Positions 26,812-36,601 of a stretch of 64,000 nt of DNA are shown piece after piece. Every line of letters starts with the position of its first letter. Position 1 is the stretch's first letter. Position numbers and translations under genes: made by a program. The DNA is from CAZFER01 sp964517495 (GTDB taxonomy: Bacteria > Hinthialibacterota > Hinthialibacteria > Hinthialibacterales > Hinthialibacteraceae). The stretch covers positions 62,001-126,000 of the forward strand of contig CAZFER010000002.1 in the NCBI GenBank assembly GCA_964517495.1, given 5' to 3'. The notes beneath the pieces are model-generated. The model had not been told where the DNA came from. It searched no databases and was given only the letters and a program-made list of their open reading frames with translations.

Positions 26812-27855
26812 TTAACTCATAATCATTAACCCTACGGCGGCCAGAAATATGTTAACCAATGCCGTGGGAAGCAAAATTTTCCATCCAAAGTGCATCAATT
26901 GGTCATAACGGAAGCGAGGCAATGTGGCACGCACCCAAATAAACAGAAAGAGTAATACAAATACTTTCAGGCAAAACCAAATCACTCCGGGAATTGCAGT
27001 GAATGGGTAAAAAGGCAGTGGTGAATGCCAGCCACCCAAAAACAAGGTGGTGGTGATCGACGCTGCCATGATGATATTTAAATATTCCGCCATAAAGAAC
27101 ATGGCGAACTTCATGCTGCTGTATTCGGTATGATAGCCTGCCACCAGTTCCGTTTCCGCTTCAGGTAAATCAAAGGGAAGGCGGTTGGTTTCTGCAAACA
27201 CAGAGATGAGAAAGAGTAAAAACGCGATTAGTCCTGGCAGCACCAGCCAGTTTTTACTGACAATCCACCAGTTCCAAAATCCACCTGCCTGGGTATCGAT
27301 GATTCCACTTAATTTAAAGGTTTCCGCTGCCATTAAGATGGTGACAACCGATAAACCAAGGGTTAATTCGTAACTGAAAATCTGGGCGGATGATCTTAGG
27401 CCGCCCAGCAGTGAATATTTATTGCCGGAACTCCAGCCTGCCAGGAAAATGCCGTATACGCCCAAAGCGGTGATGGCGAAGATGTACAACAGGCCAACAT
27501 TGACATCCGCTATCTGTACGTGGCCTAAATCATACCCAAATAATTGCAGGGAAGGGCCAAAGGGGATAACCGCCACGGCCATAAAGGCTGCGCCCATGGT
27601 CAAGAGGGGGGCGGCGATGAATAATACCCGGTCAGCATTTTCGGGGATAATATCCTCTTTTAAAAAGAGTTTAAGCCCATCCGCAATCGGTTGCAGTAAT
27701 CCAAATGGTCCCACGCGGTTGGGACCCAACCGTTGTTGGAAATGTCCGAGCAGTTTTCGCTCCATCCAAACCAGATAAGCGACCACGCCCAAAAGGATGG
27801 GAATGATGATCGCAATCTTTACTGTGGCATATAAAACGATTTCACCAAATGTCAT
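26812..27855 (-). CDS. nuoH: NADH-quinone oxidoreductase subunit H
   Basis: A 347-residue membrane subunit of complex I that helps form the quinone site. Recognisable parts are VWMERKLLGHFQQRLGPNRVGPFG near the start, GWSSGNKYSLLGGLRSSAQ in the middle and ETNRLPFDLPEAETELVAGY. The start at 27855 overlaps the nuoG stop (ATGA); the frame extends further upstream but that part lies within nuoG. Confidence 0.97.
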   Translation of the reverse strand: MTFGEIVLYATVKIAIIIPILLGVVAYLVWMERKLLGHFQQRLGPNRVGPFGLLQPIADGLKLFLKEDIIPENADRVLFIAAPLLTMGAAFMAVAVIPFGPSLQLFGYDLGHVQIADVNVGLLYIFAITALGVYGIFLAGWSSGNKYSLLGGLRSSAQIFSYELTLGLSVVTILMAAETFKLSGIIDTQAGGFWNWWIVSKNWLVLPGLIAFLLFLISVFAETNRLPFDLPEAETELVAGYHTEYSSMKFAMFFMAEYLNIIMAASITTTLFLGGWHSPLPFYPFTAIPGVIWFCLKVFVLLFLFIWVRATLPRFRYDQLMHFGWKILLPTALVNIFLAAVGLMIMS

Positions 27856-30380
27856 TGTTGTATCGTTACCCATGGCGCCTGTTCTGCAGCGATCCCGTTT
27901 AGTGGTATATCGTCGTAACGTCCCAGGATGGTGATACAACCGGGATGTGTCGCTGATGTAATCCGAACTGGCAATTCAATTTTACCAATAGCCCCCATCA
28001 ACTTGATTGGAGCCTTTTCATTTATATCTAACTTATTTGCATCGTCGGGATTTATTTCCGCCACGCACGGTTCGCTTCGTTCGACCAGTGAAGGGGCAAA
28101 GCGTTTGTCTCCACACAAGTCAAAGATAAAACGACCACGAACCAATCGGAATGAATATTCTTGCGGTGCCTCGCCAATCATGGAAGGGTTACAGATTTTA
28201 AACAAAGAAGAATTGGATTCAAAATTGGTTTTGGTAACCGTACCCGTGTCTTTGCCTTGGGAGCCGATTGCGTCCCATGTTAATCCATTGTAATGAGGGA
28301 CCGCCTGGGAAAGCATTTCAAGCAGGCGGGTGGGGCGGACTTGCCGCCATCCTTTTCCCCAGCGTTCGCCCAGTGCGAGTAATAATTGATAGGCGGCCAG
28401 GGTTCCCTCCACTTGGGGAAGGGCTTTTTCGGCACGTTGGATTCGCCCGGCCAGGTTGGTGTAGGTTCCGTCTTCTTCCGTACAGGTGGAAAGGGGGAGA
28501 AAGGCTTCGGCATAGTGGGCAGTGTCATGTTTAAACGTATCGGCCACAACCAGGAAAGGCACGGTTTCCAATGCGTTCTTCACTTTTTGGCGGTCGGGAT
28601 ATTCGTTTAGTAAATCCGAGCCAAAAAGGATGAGGGATTGAATGGAGCCATTGATACAGCCATCCAGTATTTCAGTTGTATTCTTGCCTGGTGATTTGAC
28701 CGGAGCGAAGCCGAATTCACGGTGAGGGTAACACCCCATATCGGCGGCTCCGCGTGAATTCATTTGAGGTAAAAGCAGGCTTAACGGTAATGTTGAGCGG
28801 TCTGCTGTTTTGAGTTGTTTGGCTAATTCTGCGGCTAATTGGACTATCGTTTGGCCTTGGTGACCATCAAAAGCGGATTCACCTAAAAGGATGGTAATGT
28901 TCTTTGCTTCCACCAGTGTTTTGGCCAATTGGTGAAATGCGTCTGTTGATAAACCGGTTTCGGTCGCGGCTTTTTCTATATCGGTGTCAAGACTTTCAAT
29001 GGTTACGCCTTTGTTGTCTGCCACCGCTTGCAATAGGCCAGCGATAAAGAAGCCTTCTGATCCGGGACGATAACTCAATGACTCAGCGGCGTCTCTGTCC
29101 AAACGGGTTGGGCGGTGATGGGCGGTGTAAATAGGTTTATTATGTTTAACTGATTGCTCACGTGTTTGAAGATAAAGAATTGGATTCTCATTGGGCAGAT
29201 CAGCACCAATTAGGCATATGGTGGAAGCGTTTTTAAGTTCTGCGAAGGGTTGATTGGCTGCGCCCAATGCTACGGAGGTGATATAGCCGTCATCGTTATT
29301 GGAAATTTCATGTTCGGTGCGATGGTCAATATTATTTGAACCGATCAATTCGCGCATAAATTGTTGAAAGAGGAATAGCGTTTCGTTGCTGAAGCGGGGG
29401 GAAATGATTCCCGCAATGCTTGAAGCGCCGCTTTTTTGGATGATCTCCTTCCAGCGGGTGACCAATTGGTTGATCACTTTTCCCCAGGGCGAGATTTCCA
29501 TTTCACCCTTTTCATTTTTTAAACGTGCCTGGGTTTCCCGCTTATCGCTGTTAAAGCGATCAAAACCAAAGCGTTCGATGTCAGAAATCCAACGGTGGTT
29601 AACCTCGCCGTTTTCTCGCGGAACGATACGCAGAATTTCATGGGTGCGATTGCGGTGCTGCAAGTGAATGTTGCAGCCACAGGAGCAGAGTGAACTAATG
29701 GAAGGCGTATTTTTTAGTTCCCAAACACGGCCTCGAAAACGGGTGACTTTACTGGTTAATGCACCGACTGGGCAAATATCTATGGTATTTCCCGCAAATT
29801 CATTTTTCAGGGGTTGATCCATGAAGGTGGAGATGTAGGCGTGGTTTCCTCGATCAACGATGGTTAATTCCGCATCTCCTGCCACTTCATCCATAAAGCG
29901 TACGCATCGGCTGCAGAGGATGCAGCGGTTGCGTTCAATGTCAACAAATGGGCCTATATCGGGTTTGGGGAAGGTGCGACGTTGAAAACGGAAGCGGGTG
30001 TCGTCCGTACCGTGATTCATACTGTATTCTTGCAGTTTACATTCACCACCCTGGTCGCATATGGGGCAATCGAGGGGGTGTTGGACCAGCAAAAACTCCA
30101 TTTGCATTTTGCGGGCATCCAACACTTTTTGGCTATTGGTAAAGATGATCTGACCCTCGTTTACTGGTGTGGAGCAGGAGGGGACTAATTTGGGAACTTT
30201 TTCAATTTCTACCAGACACAAGCGGCAACTGGCGACAATCGTCAAATCAGGATCATAGCAATAATGAGGGACGGTAATTCCTGCTTGACGTGCCGCTTCG
30301 ATGATAACAGTGCCTTTATCGACCTCGACAGGTTTGCCATCTATGGTAACTTTGACTTTTCCGTTTTTTGTTTCACTCAT
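27852..30380 (-). CDS. nuoG: NADH-quinone oxidoreductase subunit G
   Basis: An 842-residue subunit of complex I. The N-terminal part holds the [2Fe-2S] ferredoxin site (HYCYD and SCRLC), the His-Cys motif HPLDCPICDQGGEC, and two [4Fe-4S] clusters (NRCILCSRC and IDICPVGAL). Then follows a molybdopterin-oxidoreductase-like domain starting near CSCGCNIHLQHR. It overlaps both nuoF and nuoH by ATGA. The C-terminal half is more divergent than the cluster-binding half, as is common for NuoG. Confidence 0.96.
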   Translation of the reverse strand: MSETKNGKVKVTIDGKPVEVDKGTVIIEAARQAGITVPHYCYDPDLTIVASCRLCLVEIEKVPKLVPSCSTPVNEGQIIFTNSQKVLDARKMQMEFLLVQHPLDCPICDQGGECKLQEYSMNHGTDDTRFRFQRRTFPKPDIGPFVDIERNRCILCSRCVRFMDEVAGDAELTIVDRGNHAYISTFMDQPLKNEFAGNTIDICPVGALTSKVTRFRGRVWELKNTPSISSLCSCGCNIHLQHRNRTHEILRIVPRENGEVNHRWISDIERFGFDRFNSDKRETQARLKNEKGEMEISPWGKVINQLVTRWKEIIQKSGASSIAGIISPRFSNETLFLFQQFMRELIGSNNIDHRTEHEISNNDDGYITSVALGAANQPFAELKNASTICLIGADLPNENPILYLQTREQSVKHNKPIYTAHHRPTRLDRDAAESLSYRPGSEGFFIAGLLQAVADNKGVTIESLDTDIEKAATETGLSTDAFHQLAKTLVEAKNITILLGESAFDGHQGQTIVQLAAELAKQLKTADRSTLPLSLLLPQMNSRGAADMGCYPHREFGFAPVKSPGKNTTEILDGCINGSIQSLILFGSDLLNEYPDRQKVKNALETVPFLVVADTFKHDTAHYAEAFLPLSTCTEEDGTYTNLAGRIQRAEKALPQVEGTLAAYQLLLALGERWGKGWRQVRPTRLLEMLSQAVPHYNGLTWDAIGSQGKDTGTVTKTNFESNSSLFKICNPSMIGEAPQEYSFRLVRGRFIFDLCGDKRFAPSLVERSEPCVAEINPDDANKLDINEKAPIKLMGAIGKIELPVRITSATHPGCITILGRYDDIPLNGIAAEQAPWVTIQQ

Positions 30381-31645
30381 ACCGCATTCTCGTATTTTTC
30401 AATTTTCGCTAAAAAATCATCCTGATATTGATTAACAAAGGCGCGAACCGGCCATACGGCTGCTGCCCATAAGGGGCAGATGGAGGTGAATTCCGATCGG
30501 CAGATATCTAAAATCAAATTAAGGTCTTCTTTTCGTCCGGTTCCCTCTTGAATGGATTCAAGAATTTGGACAAACCACCGGGTTCCCTCCCGGCATGGGG
30601 TGCATTGACCGCACGATTCGTGTTCGTAAAATTTGGCGATCAGCAAGCATATTTCCACGATATCGACGGTTTCATCCATCACCACAATAGCGCCTGAACC
30701 AAGCGAGGAACCTGCTGCTTGGACATCTTCGAATGTTAAGGGAATATCCAATTGTTCATCACGAAGAACCGGCATTGAAGAACCGCCTGGGATCACGCCT
30801 TTAATTTTTAGGTCTCCAGGAACACCACCGCCGAAATCGTTGATGAATTCACGCAATGTCATGGTGCCAAGTACGACTTCATAGACACCGGGATTATTCA
30901 CATGGCCACTGATGCACAATAAACGGGTACCGGCGCTTTTTTCCGTTCCCATTGCGGCATACCATTCGCCGCCTTTTTCCACAATAAAGGGAACGGCAGC
31001 CAAGGTTTCGACGTTGTTGACGATGGTCGGGCAGTTATACAGACCGGAAACGGCAGGGAAAGGGGGTTTATTTCGAGGATAACCTCGGTCACCTTCGAGG
31101 GAGGTTAAAAGGCCGGTTTCCTCGCCGCAGATATAAGCGCCTGCGCCGCGATATACTTGAACGTCACAGGAAAAATCAGTGCCTAATATGTTGTCACCAA
31201 CGAGGCCTTTATCGCGTGCATCCTCGATGGCCATGGACAGCACTTCCGCTCCCCGGTGAAATTCACCTCGGATATATATAAATGCCTGTTTTGATCCAAT
31301 GGCATAGCAGGAAATCAAGATGCCTTCTAACAATAAGTGGGGATTTTCATGGATAATCACCCGGTCTTTACATGTTCCAGGCTCACTCTCATCGGCGTTG
31401 CAGCATAAATAAACAGGTTTGTTGGTCTCTTTGGGGACGAAGGACCATTTCATCCCGGTGGGAAAACCTGCACCACCGCGTCCCTTCAGGCCGGATTTTT
31501 TGACTTCGTCGGTAACTTGTGTCGGGGACATGGCGGTCAGCGCTTTTTCCAAATTCTGATATCCACCTTTTGCACGGTAACCGTCAACTCGCAAAAGATT
31601 GGGGGATCCTAAGTGTTCTAATAAAACCCGGGTTTCTGTAGCCAT
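30377..31645 (-). CDS. nuoF: NADH-quinone oxidoreductase subunit F
   Basis: A 422-residue subunit that binds NADH, FMN and a [4Fe-4S] cluster. The NADH/FMN region is GLKGRGGAGFPTGMKWSF and YICGEETGLLTSLEG; the cluster ligands are CGQCTPC and the final Cys in TSICPLWAAAVWP. That last segment departs from the usual CALGDAAAWP but keeps the cysteine. It lies after nuoE (108-base gap) and overlaps nuoG by four bases. Confidence 0.96.
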   Translation of the reverse strand: MATETRVLLEHLGSPNLLRVDGYRAKGGYQNLEKALTAMSPTQVTDEVKKSGLKGRGGAGFPTGMKWSFVPKETNKPVYLCCNADESEPGTCKDRVIIHENPHLLLEGILISCYAIGSKQAFIYIRGEFHRGAEVLSMAIEDARDKGLVGDNILGTDFSCDVQVYRGAGAYICGEETGLLTSLEGDRGYPRNKPPFPAVSGLYNCPTIVNNVETLAAVPFIVEKGGEWYAAMGTEKSAGTRLLCISGHVNNPGVYEVVLGTMTLREFINDFGGGVPGDLKIKGVIPGGSSMPVLRDEQLDIPLTFEDVQAAGSSLGSGAIVVMDETVDIVEICLLIAKFYEHESCGQCTPCREGTRWFVQILESIQEGTGRKEDLNLILDICRSEFTSICPLWAAAVWPVRAFVNQYQDDFLAKIEKYENAV

Positions 31646-31753
31646 TGTTTTGTTTGAAGCCTAATTGGAATTCTTTATCATGTTTATTGTTTTAGTTAAT
31701 TTTAAACCTATCTTCTGGTTAAATAAACCACTAAAAGCAGAAAAATCCATCTC

Positions 31754-32278
31754 TTAGGAACTTTCTGAGAGGGTTAAGTTTTCTTCGTCTTCTGTATGGG
31801 ATTCGGATTGTTTCAATGAATCGATGAGATCTTCCACTTTTTCCGGTGTGACATGAGTATATTCTTTCCCATTAATATGGATACAGGGAGCCCATGAGCA
31901 ACCAGCCAGGCATTCCACTTTTGCTAATGAAAATTCACCATCCTCGGTTCGATGTCCACATTCAATTCCGAGTTTTGATTCGATTGTCTTTAAAACATTC
32001 GTTGAGCCAGTCAGATGGCATGAAATGTTGGTACACACTTCGACATGGTATTTTCCCCTGGGTTCGAGTGGGAACATGGTGTAAAAAGAGGCAATGCCTT
32101 GAATGGACGCCGGGCTAATCCCAAGGATATCTGCAACTTCGACCATGGCATCTTTTGAGATATAACCATAAACGTCCCACGCCAGGTAAAGCAAAGGGAT
32201 GGTCGCGGATTTCTTCTCGGGAAAACGGCGTATAATGTCCTCCACCTTCCCAGGACATGTTTCTCGAATACTGGGCAT
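31754..32278 (-). CDS. nuoE: NADH-quinone oxidoreductase subunit E
   Basis: A 174-residue subunit of complex I with a thioredoxin-like [2Fe-2S] domain. The four ligands are CTNISC and CLAGC. YLAWDVYGYISKDAMVEVADILG is the usual N-terminal helical part. AGGA precedes the ATG. It is the first gene of the nuo run in this window; nuoA-D are not here. The operon promoter should lie in the 190 bases before it, shared with a divergent gene; I cannot place it. Confidence 0.95.
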   Translation of the reverse strand: MPSIRETCPGKVEDIIRRFPEKKSATIPLLYLAWDVYGYISKDAMVEVADILGISPASIQGIASFYTMFPLEPRGKYHVEVCTNISCHLTGSTNVLKTIESKLGIECGHRTEDGEFSLAKVECLAGCSWAPCIHINGKEYTHVTPEKVEDLIDSLKQSESHTEDEENLTLSESS

Positions 32279-32468
32279 ATTAATTAAGTCCTATACCAAT
32301 TGGATATATATTCTCTTATTGTAACCACACCTTTACTTCAATCAACGGTATCCTGGTACTCGATGGTGAGAAAGGTGAAGAGAATGAAATTCAACCTTTT
32401 TTATGTTCCTGAATTCACGGATTTATGATGTTATAATTGTTTCTTAAACGAAAGAGCGGGAGCAAATA

Positions 32469-33488
32469 ATGATAACTCATAATCTGAATTGGATTACATA
32501 TTTTAAGATCTTTATTTTTATAGTGTTAGGCTTGTTGATTGGGAATGCGCCCAGCCATGCCCAATCCATCCCGGTAATTTTGGATACTGATATGGGGGCG
32601 GATATCGACGATACGTGGGCGCTCTCTTTTATACTGGCCTCCAAGGAATTGGATTTACAAATGGTTGTGACTGAAAGCAATGATACAACCAGCAAAGCCA
32701 AACTGGTCGCTAAATACTTGGAACGAGTAAAGCGGGATAACGTCTCCATCGGTATTGGTATTAAAAAAGATGATAAAACGGGCCCTCAAGAGGAATGGGC
32801 GAACGATTACAACTTGGAAGATTATTGGGGTGAAGTTTATGATGATGGTGTTCAAGGCATGATAGACCTTATTATGAGTAGAAAGGGAAAAACAACGATC
32901 ATTGTCATTGGGCCATGTCATAATATCGGGGAAATGCTTAAACGCGAACCTAAAATTACTGAAAAGGTTCAAATTGTGGCTATGAGTGGGAGTATTCGAT
33001 ATGGTTATGGGGGAATACCTTCACCAGAGGCAGAATACAATGTTCGCAATGCCCTCGATGCCGCACAAACGATGTATAATGCAGATTGGGATTTATCCAT
33101 CGCTCCGCTCGATGCAACCGCAATTTTTGAATTGCGGGGTGAAAAGTATTTAAGTCTTTTTTATGATCCCAACCTCTTGATCGATACATTGATCACTAAT
33201 TATCGCTATTGGGTTGAAAAGGCAAAACGGCGCATTGATCCCAATGTTCGTTCCACCATTCTTTATGATATTGTAGCCGCCTATATGGCATATGATGATT
33301 CGTATCTTCAAATGGAAGAGATGAAACTCAAAGTGGATCACCGTGGGTATACAGTAAAAGATCCAAGAGGGAAAACAGTTCGGGTTGCAAGGGGGTGGAA
33401 AGATTTGTCAGCATTTGAAGACATGGTTGTAGAACGGCTTAAACGTGGTATTGCTTATCCATTTCATAAGCCACAGCGGGTTTATTGA
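32469..33488 (+). CDS. Secreted nucleoside hydrolase family protein
   Basis: A 339-residue protein with a Sec signal peptide over residues 1-31 (ending PSHA-Q). The calcium-binding motif of inosine-uridine nucleoside hydrolases, DTDMGADIDD, is at residues 39-48. TTIIVIGPCHNIGEML and NVRNALDAAQTMYNAD are further family segments. It should cleave the N-glycosidic bond of nucleosides or related ribosides outside the cytoplasm; substrate unknown. GGGAGC precedes the ATG. Divergent from nuoE. Confidence 0.9.
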   Translation: MITHNLNWITYFKIFIFIVLGLLIGNAPSHAQSIPVILDTDMGADIDDTWALSFILASKELDLQMVVTESNDTTSKAKLVAKYLERVKRDNVSIGIGIKKDDKTGPQEEWANDYNLEDYWGEVYDDGVQGMIDLIMSRKGKTTIIVIGPCHNIGEMLKREPKITEKVQIVAMSGSIRYGYGGIPSPEAEYNVRNALDAAQTMYNADWDLSIAPLDATAIFELRGEKYLSLFYDPNLLIDTLITNYRYWVEKAKRRIDPNVRSTILYDIVAAYMAYDDSYLQMEEMKLKVDHRGYTVKDPRGKTVRVARGWKDLSAFEDMVVERLKRGIAYPFHKPQRVY

Positions 33489-33510
33489 TACCGAAAGAAT
33501 TCTGTTGAAA

Positions 33511-33560
33511 TGTAAGTTGGTTAGAAACCTCGGCACCGCGGGAGCGTCGCCCTCCCTGGG
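33511..33560. repeat. Family A repeat, short copy
   Basis: About 50 bases, TGTAAGTTGG followed by CCTCGGCACCGCGGGAGCG and CGCCCTCCCTGGG, matching the right half of the element at 2696-2835 in the same orientation. Intergenic, just after the nucleoside hydrolase gene. Confidence 0.65.
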
Positions 33561-33621
33561 TAGTATAAGTCTGCGAGAGTGTCTTTAGGGATTGATGATT
33601 CTGAGCTATTACTGGTCAGTT

Positions 33622-34185
33622 TTAATCTGTGAAGAAGGGATTTCCGTTTTTTTCGATCCCGACTGTTGACATGGGGCCATGGCCGGGGCAAATGAGTGTT
33701 TGTTCAGGTAAAGTGAAGATTTTATTTTGAATGTTTTGTTTTTCTTCTTCTTTCAATTGCTCATTGCTGGTACCGCCAATTGATCCGGCAAATAATGCAT
33801 CACCCACAAAGGCGATATGATTTTCAACCACCAGTGTGAGAGAGTTGGGCGTATGGCCTGTGGTGCAAAATATGCGGTTATTTAAGTCTCCCAATGGAAT
33901 GGAATCGCCTTCCTGGACGACCTGTCCATTGGTGGTTTTTCCGGTAAATGAATAGACTGGGACATTGAAGCGGCTGAGGATCAAATCCAGGGCTTCATCA
34001 TGGTCCCAGTGGTGATGGGTTAAGAAAATCCCGCAAAGTTTAGCATTGGAATCTTTTAAAAAGTGGTCATACTCGAGAGTATCTCCACCGGCATCGATGA
34101 GAAACATTTCACCTGTTTTTTCGCATCCCACCATATATGTGTTTACTTCGTTGACTTCTTTAAGAAAGAACGGGCGAAAAAACAT
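33622..34185 (-). CDS. Metallo-beta-lactamase-fold hydrolase (glyoxalase II-like)
   Basis: A 187-residue cytoplasmic hydrolase. Metal ligands are THHHWDHDE at residues ~56-64, His in TTGHTPNS, Asp in VGDALFAGSIGG and His in CPGHGP. The order is that of small single-domain glyoxalase II-like proteins; the substrate-binding C-terminal domain of true glyoxalase II is absent. Its ATG overlaps the stop of the pentapeptide gene by one base (TAATG), so the two form a coupled pair. Substrate unknown. Confidence 0.88.
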   Translation of the reverse strand: MFFRPFFLKEVNEVNTYMVGCEKTGEMFLIDAGGDTLEYDHFLKDSNAKLCGIFLTHHHWDHDEALDLILSRFNVPVYSFTGKTTNGQVVQEGDSIPLGDLNNRIFCTTGHTPNSLTLVVENHIAFVGDALFAGSIGGTSNEQLKEEEKQNIQNKIFTLPEQTLICPGHGPMSTVGIEKNGNPFFTD

Positions 34186-34808
34186 TATTGTTTTGCTCCT
34201 TGTAAATCAGCGTTATCAAAATTGGCACGGCCTTTTGCTCCTCGGAGATCCGCGTTAACAAGCCGGGCTTTTCGAAAGATAGCCCGATTTATGTCCGAGC
34301 CTTCAAAAACGGCGCCGGAAAAATCGGCGTTACCAGGCCTTGAGTAATAAAAGAGCGCGTTTGAACAATTGGTTTCACATGCGGATGCTCCGACCAGGTT
34401 GGCGCGTTGCAAATTGGCGCCTGTTAAGTTAGCTTTGTTTAAATTTGCTCGGCCCAGGATGGCAAATTGAAGGTCTGCTCCAGAAAGATCAGTCCCCTGT
34501 AAATTGACCAATTCGAGATTGGCACGGTGTAGATTGGCGCCGGATAAATTTGCGAAAGACAAGTCACAACCCACCAGGCAGGCAAATGAAAAATCAACTC
34601 CGCTTAGGTCTTCGCTGGATAAATCAATTCCAGCCAAGATCCAATAAGCAAGCGAATCACCTGAACGCACGGTGTCCAACACACGCTGCTTGTAGCCTTC
34701 TTTATTTTCAAGCGCCTGCCAGCAGACCGATTCACCCGTTAATGCCAGATAGGGAAATCCCAGCGATTGGCAGGGATTGAATTGAAAATACGTGTTAAGT
34801 GTATCCAT
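34185..34808 (-). CDS. Pentapeptide-repeat protein
   Basis: A 207-residue protein. Residues ~60-205 are A(N/D)LXX repeats, for example ANLSGANLHRANLELVNLQG and ADLQFAILGRANLNKANL, which fold as a right-handed quadrilateral beta-helix. The first ~55 residues are not repetitive and I do not recognise them. There is no signal peptide. The function of most such proteins is unknown; a few protect DNA gyrase. It is upstream of and coupled to the hydrolase. Confidence 0.85.
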   Translation of the reverse strand: MDTLNTYFQFNPCQSLGFPYLALTGESVCWQALENKEGYKQRVLDTVRSGDSLAYWILAGIDLSSEDLSGVDFSFACLVGCDLSFANLSGANLHRANLELVNLQGTDLSGADLQFAILGRANLNKANLTGANLQRANLVGASACETNCSNALFYYSRPGNADFSGAVFEGSDINRAIFRKARLVNADLRGAKGRANFDNADLQGAKQ

Positions 34809-34978
34809 ATTTTTATCTCACGTTCATTATCATTACCAATACCATAATAGTCTTGATCCCTTTCTTCAATAGTGCTGATGACAGAACCCCTGCATCCAGC
34901 AATCATTAAGTGTATATTAGAACATGCAGCAGTTTGGATACCTTTAAGAGAGTTTTTTGATCAGCAAAGGAGCCAACA

Positions 34979-36403
34979 ATGAATAAAAATGAATTTTATC
35001 GCTCGATTTTTCGAACCATTTTAATCTTTGGATTGTTATTTTTGAGTGGCATTGAATTTGTGAATCTCGCTGAGGCGGATACTGGTGGGCCTTTAAAACT
35101 TCACCCAGATAGCCCTCATTGGTTTGTTAATCCAACTGGCGAGGCGGTTTTTCTATCTGGCTCGCATACCTGGGCTAATCGGCAGGAACGTGGGGTTGAA
35201 GGCGAAACTCCAGAATTTGACTATGATGAGTATTTGGATTTTATGGAGAATTACGGGCATAACTTCATGCGGATGTGGGCGTGGGAACATGCTCAATGGA
35301 TGCAGTTCGTCAGCAATGAAATCCCGGTACGTTATCGCCCTTTGCCCTATCCACGCACTGGGCCAGGCAAGGCGCGTGATGGCAAGCTCAAATTCGATCT
35401 TTCCAAATTTAATGAAGATTATTTCACCGGTCTGAGAAGACGGGTTGAGGAAGCCGATGAGCGTGGGATATACGTAGGGGTTATGTTATTTCAAGGCTTC
35501 AGCGTATCAAAAACCGGTGGTAACGCCGAAAGAGGGAATGCATGGCATGGCCACCCTTTCCATCCTGATAACAATATAAATGGTATTAACGGCAATCCCA
35601 ACGGAGATGATACTGGCCATCAAGTTCATACGCTTGATGTCCCCGATGTGACACGGCTTCAGGAAGCGTACATACGCAAGACAATTGATACGCTTAATGA
35701 TCTGGATAATGTGCTCTGGGAAATTGGTAACGAAAACCATCGAGGTTCGGTAAACTGGCAATATCACATGATTCGATATATCAAAGATTACGAAGCCGAT
35801 AAACCAAAGCAACACCTTGTGGGGATGACCGGGTCGCCGATCAGAAATCCCGCCCTTTTCGACAGCCCGGCGGATTGGATCTCTCCCATGGGGAAAGAAT
35901 ATTTGAACGATCCACCGATCAATGAGGGAGATAAAGCCATCATTGTGGATACAGATCATATTGCACCGCGGGGAACGGATCCACGATGGGTATGGCGTAA
36001 TTTTTTACGAGGCAACCACTTTATTGTGATGGATTGGTATAAAGATTATCGACAGGATTCCCCTGAAAATCCCGCACCCGAGTGGGATGAGATTCGGCGA
36101 GCCATGGGGCAGGCCGTACGCTGGTCTGAACGGGTAAATCTCTCGCGGATGAAACCGGACAAGATCGCTGCTTCATCGGGCTATTGCCTGAATTCGGATA
36201 AAGAGTATTTGGTTTATCTATCCAAAGGAGGCGAGGTCTTATTGGATTTGACTGATAACAAGCATACGTTCAAGGTTGAATGGTTTACTCCAAAAAGTGA
36301 CCAAACACAACATCGTGGTGTGATTGAGGGAGGTGTTCAAAGAACCTTTGAATCACCCTTTCCTGGTGAAAGTCTTTTGTATCTAAAAGCCAAAACGGAT
36401 TGA
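34979..36403 (+). CDS. Secreted glycoside-hydrolase-like protein (TIM barrel plus C-terminal beta domain)
   Basis: A 474-residue protein with a Sec signal peptide (residues 1-~33, ending NLAEA-D). The barrel has HWFVNPTGEAVFLSGSHTW at the start, GHNFMRMWAWEHAQWM, RGIYVGVMLFQGFSV and the Asn-Glu of LWEIGNENH near residue 257, at the usual position of the general acid. The last ~80 residues (SDKEYLVYLSKGGEVLLDL to FPGESLLYL) look like the collagen-binding-type beta domain of DUF4038-like proteins. Its layout parallels the protein at 9718, but the sequences are divergent. AAAGGAG precedes the ATG. Substrate unknown. Confidence 0.75.
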   Translation: MNKNEFYRSIFRTILIFGLLFLSGIEFVNLAEADTGGPLKLHPDSPHWFVNPTGEAVFLSGSHTWANRQERGVEGETPEFDYDEYLDFMENYGHNFMRMWAWEHAQWMQFVSNEIPVRYRPLPYPRTGPGKARDGKLKFDLSKFNEDYFTGLRRRVEEADERGIYVGVMLFQGFSVSKTGGNAERGNAWHGHPFHPDNNINGINGNPNGDDTGHQVHTLDVPDVTRLQEAYIRKTIDTLNDLDNVLWEIGNENHRGSVNWQYHMIRYIKDYEADKPKQHLVGMTGSPIRNPALFDSPADWISPMGKEYLNDPPINEGDKAIIVDTDHIAPRGTDPRWVWRNFLRGNHFIVMDWYKDYRQDSPENPAPEWDEIRRAMGQAVRWSERVNLSRMKPDKIAASSGYCLNSDKEYLVYLSKGGEVLLDLTDNKHTFKVEWFTPKSDQTQHRGVIEGGVQRTFESPFPGESLLYLKAKTD

Positions 36404-36411
36404 ATAATCAA

Positions 36412-36500
36412 ATGTAATATGTCAGCCACATGAAATGGGGAGGGAGTGAAAACTTATAATCGGTCCCACAATTTCCACCCCCAATGAAATGGGGGAGGAC
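36412..36500. repeat. Family B repeat, copy 1
   Basis: About 90 bases with GTCAGCCACATGAAATGGGG at one end and AATGAAATGGGGGAGG at the other. A related copy lies at 49611-49705. Intergenic, just after a glycosidase-like gene. Confidence 0.7.
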
Positions 36501-36601
36501 TTAATTAAGCGTCAGGTTTCTGTTACTCTTTAAAGGTGGTTTAATAACTCGTGTAGTGTATTTACAAATTATTAAAATCTCTTTTTTTACACTTATTTAC
36601 T

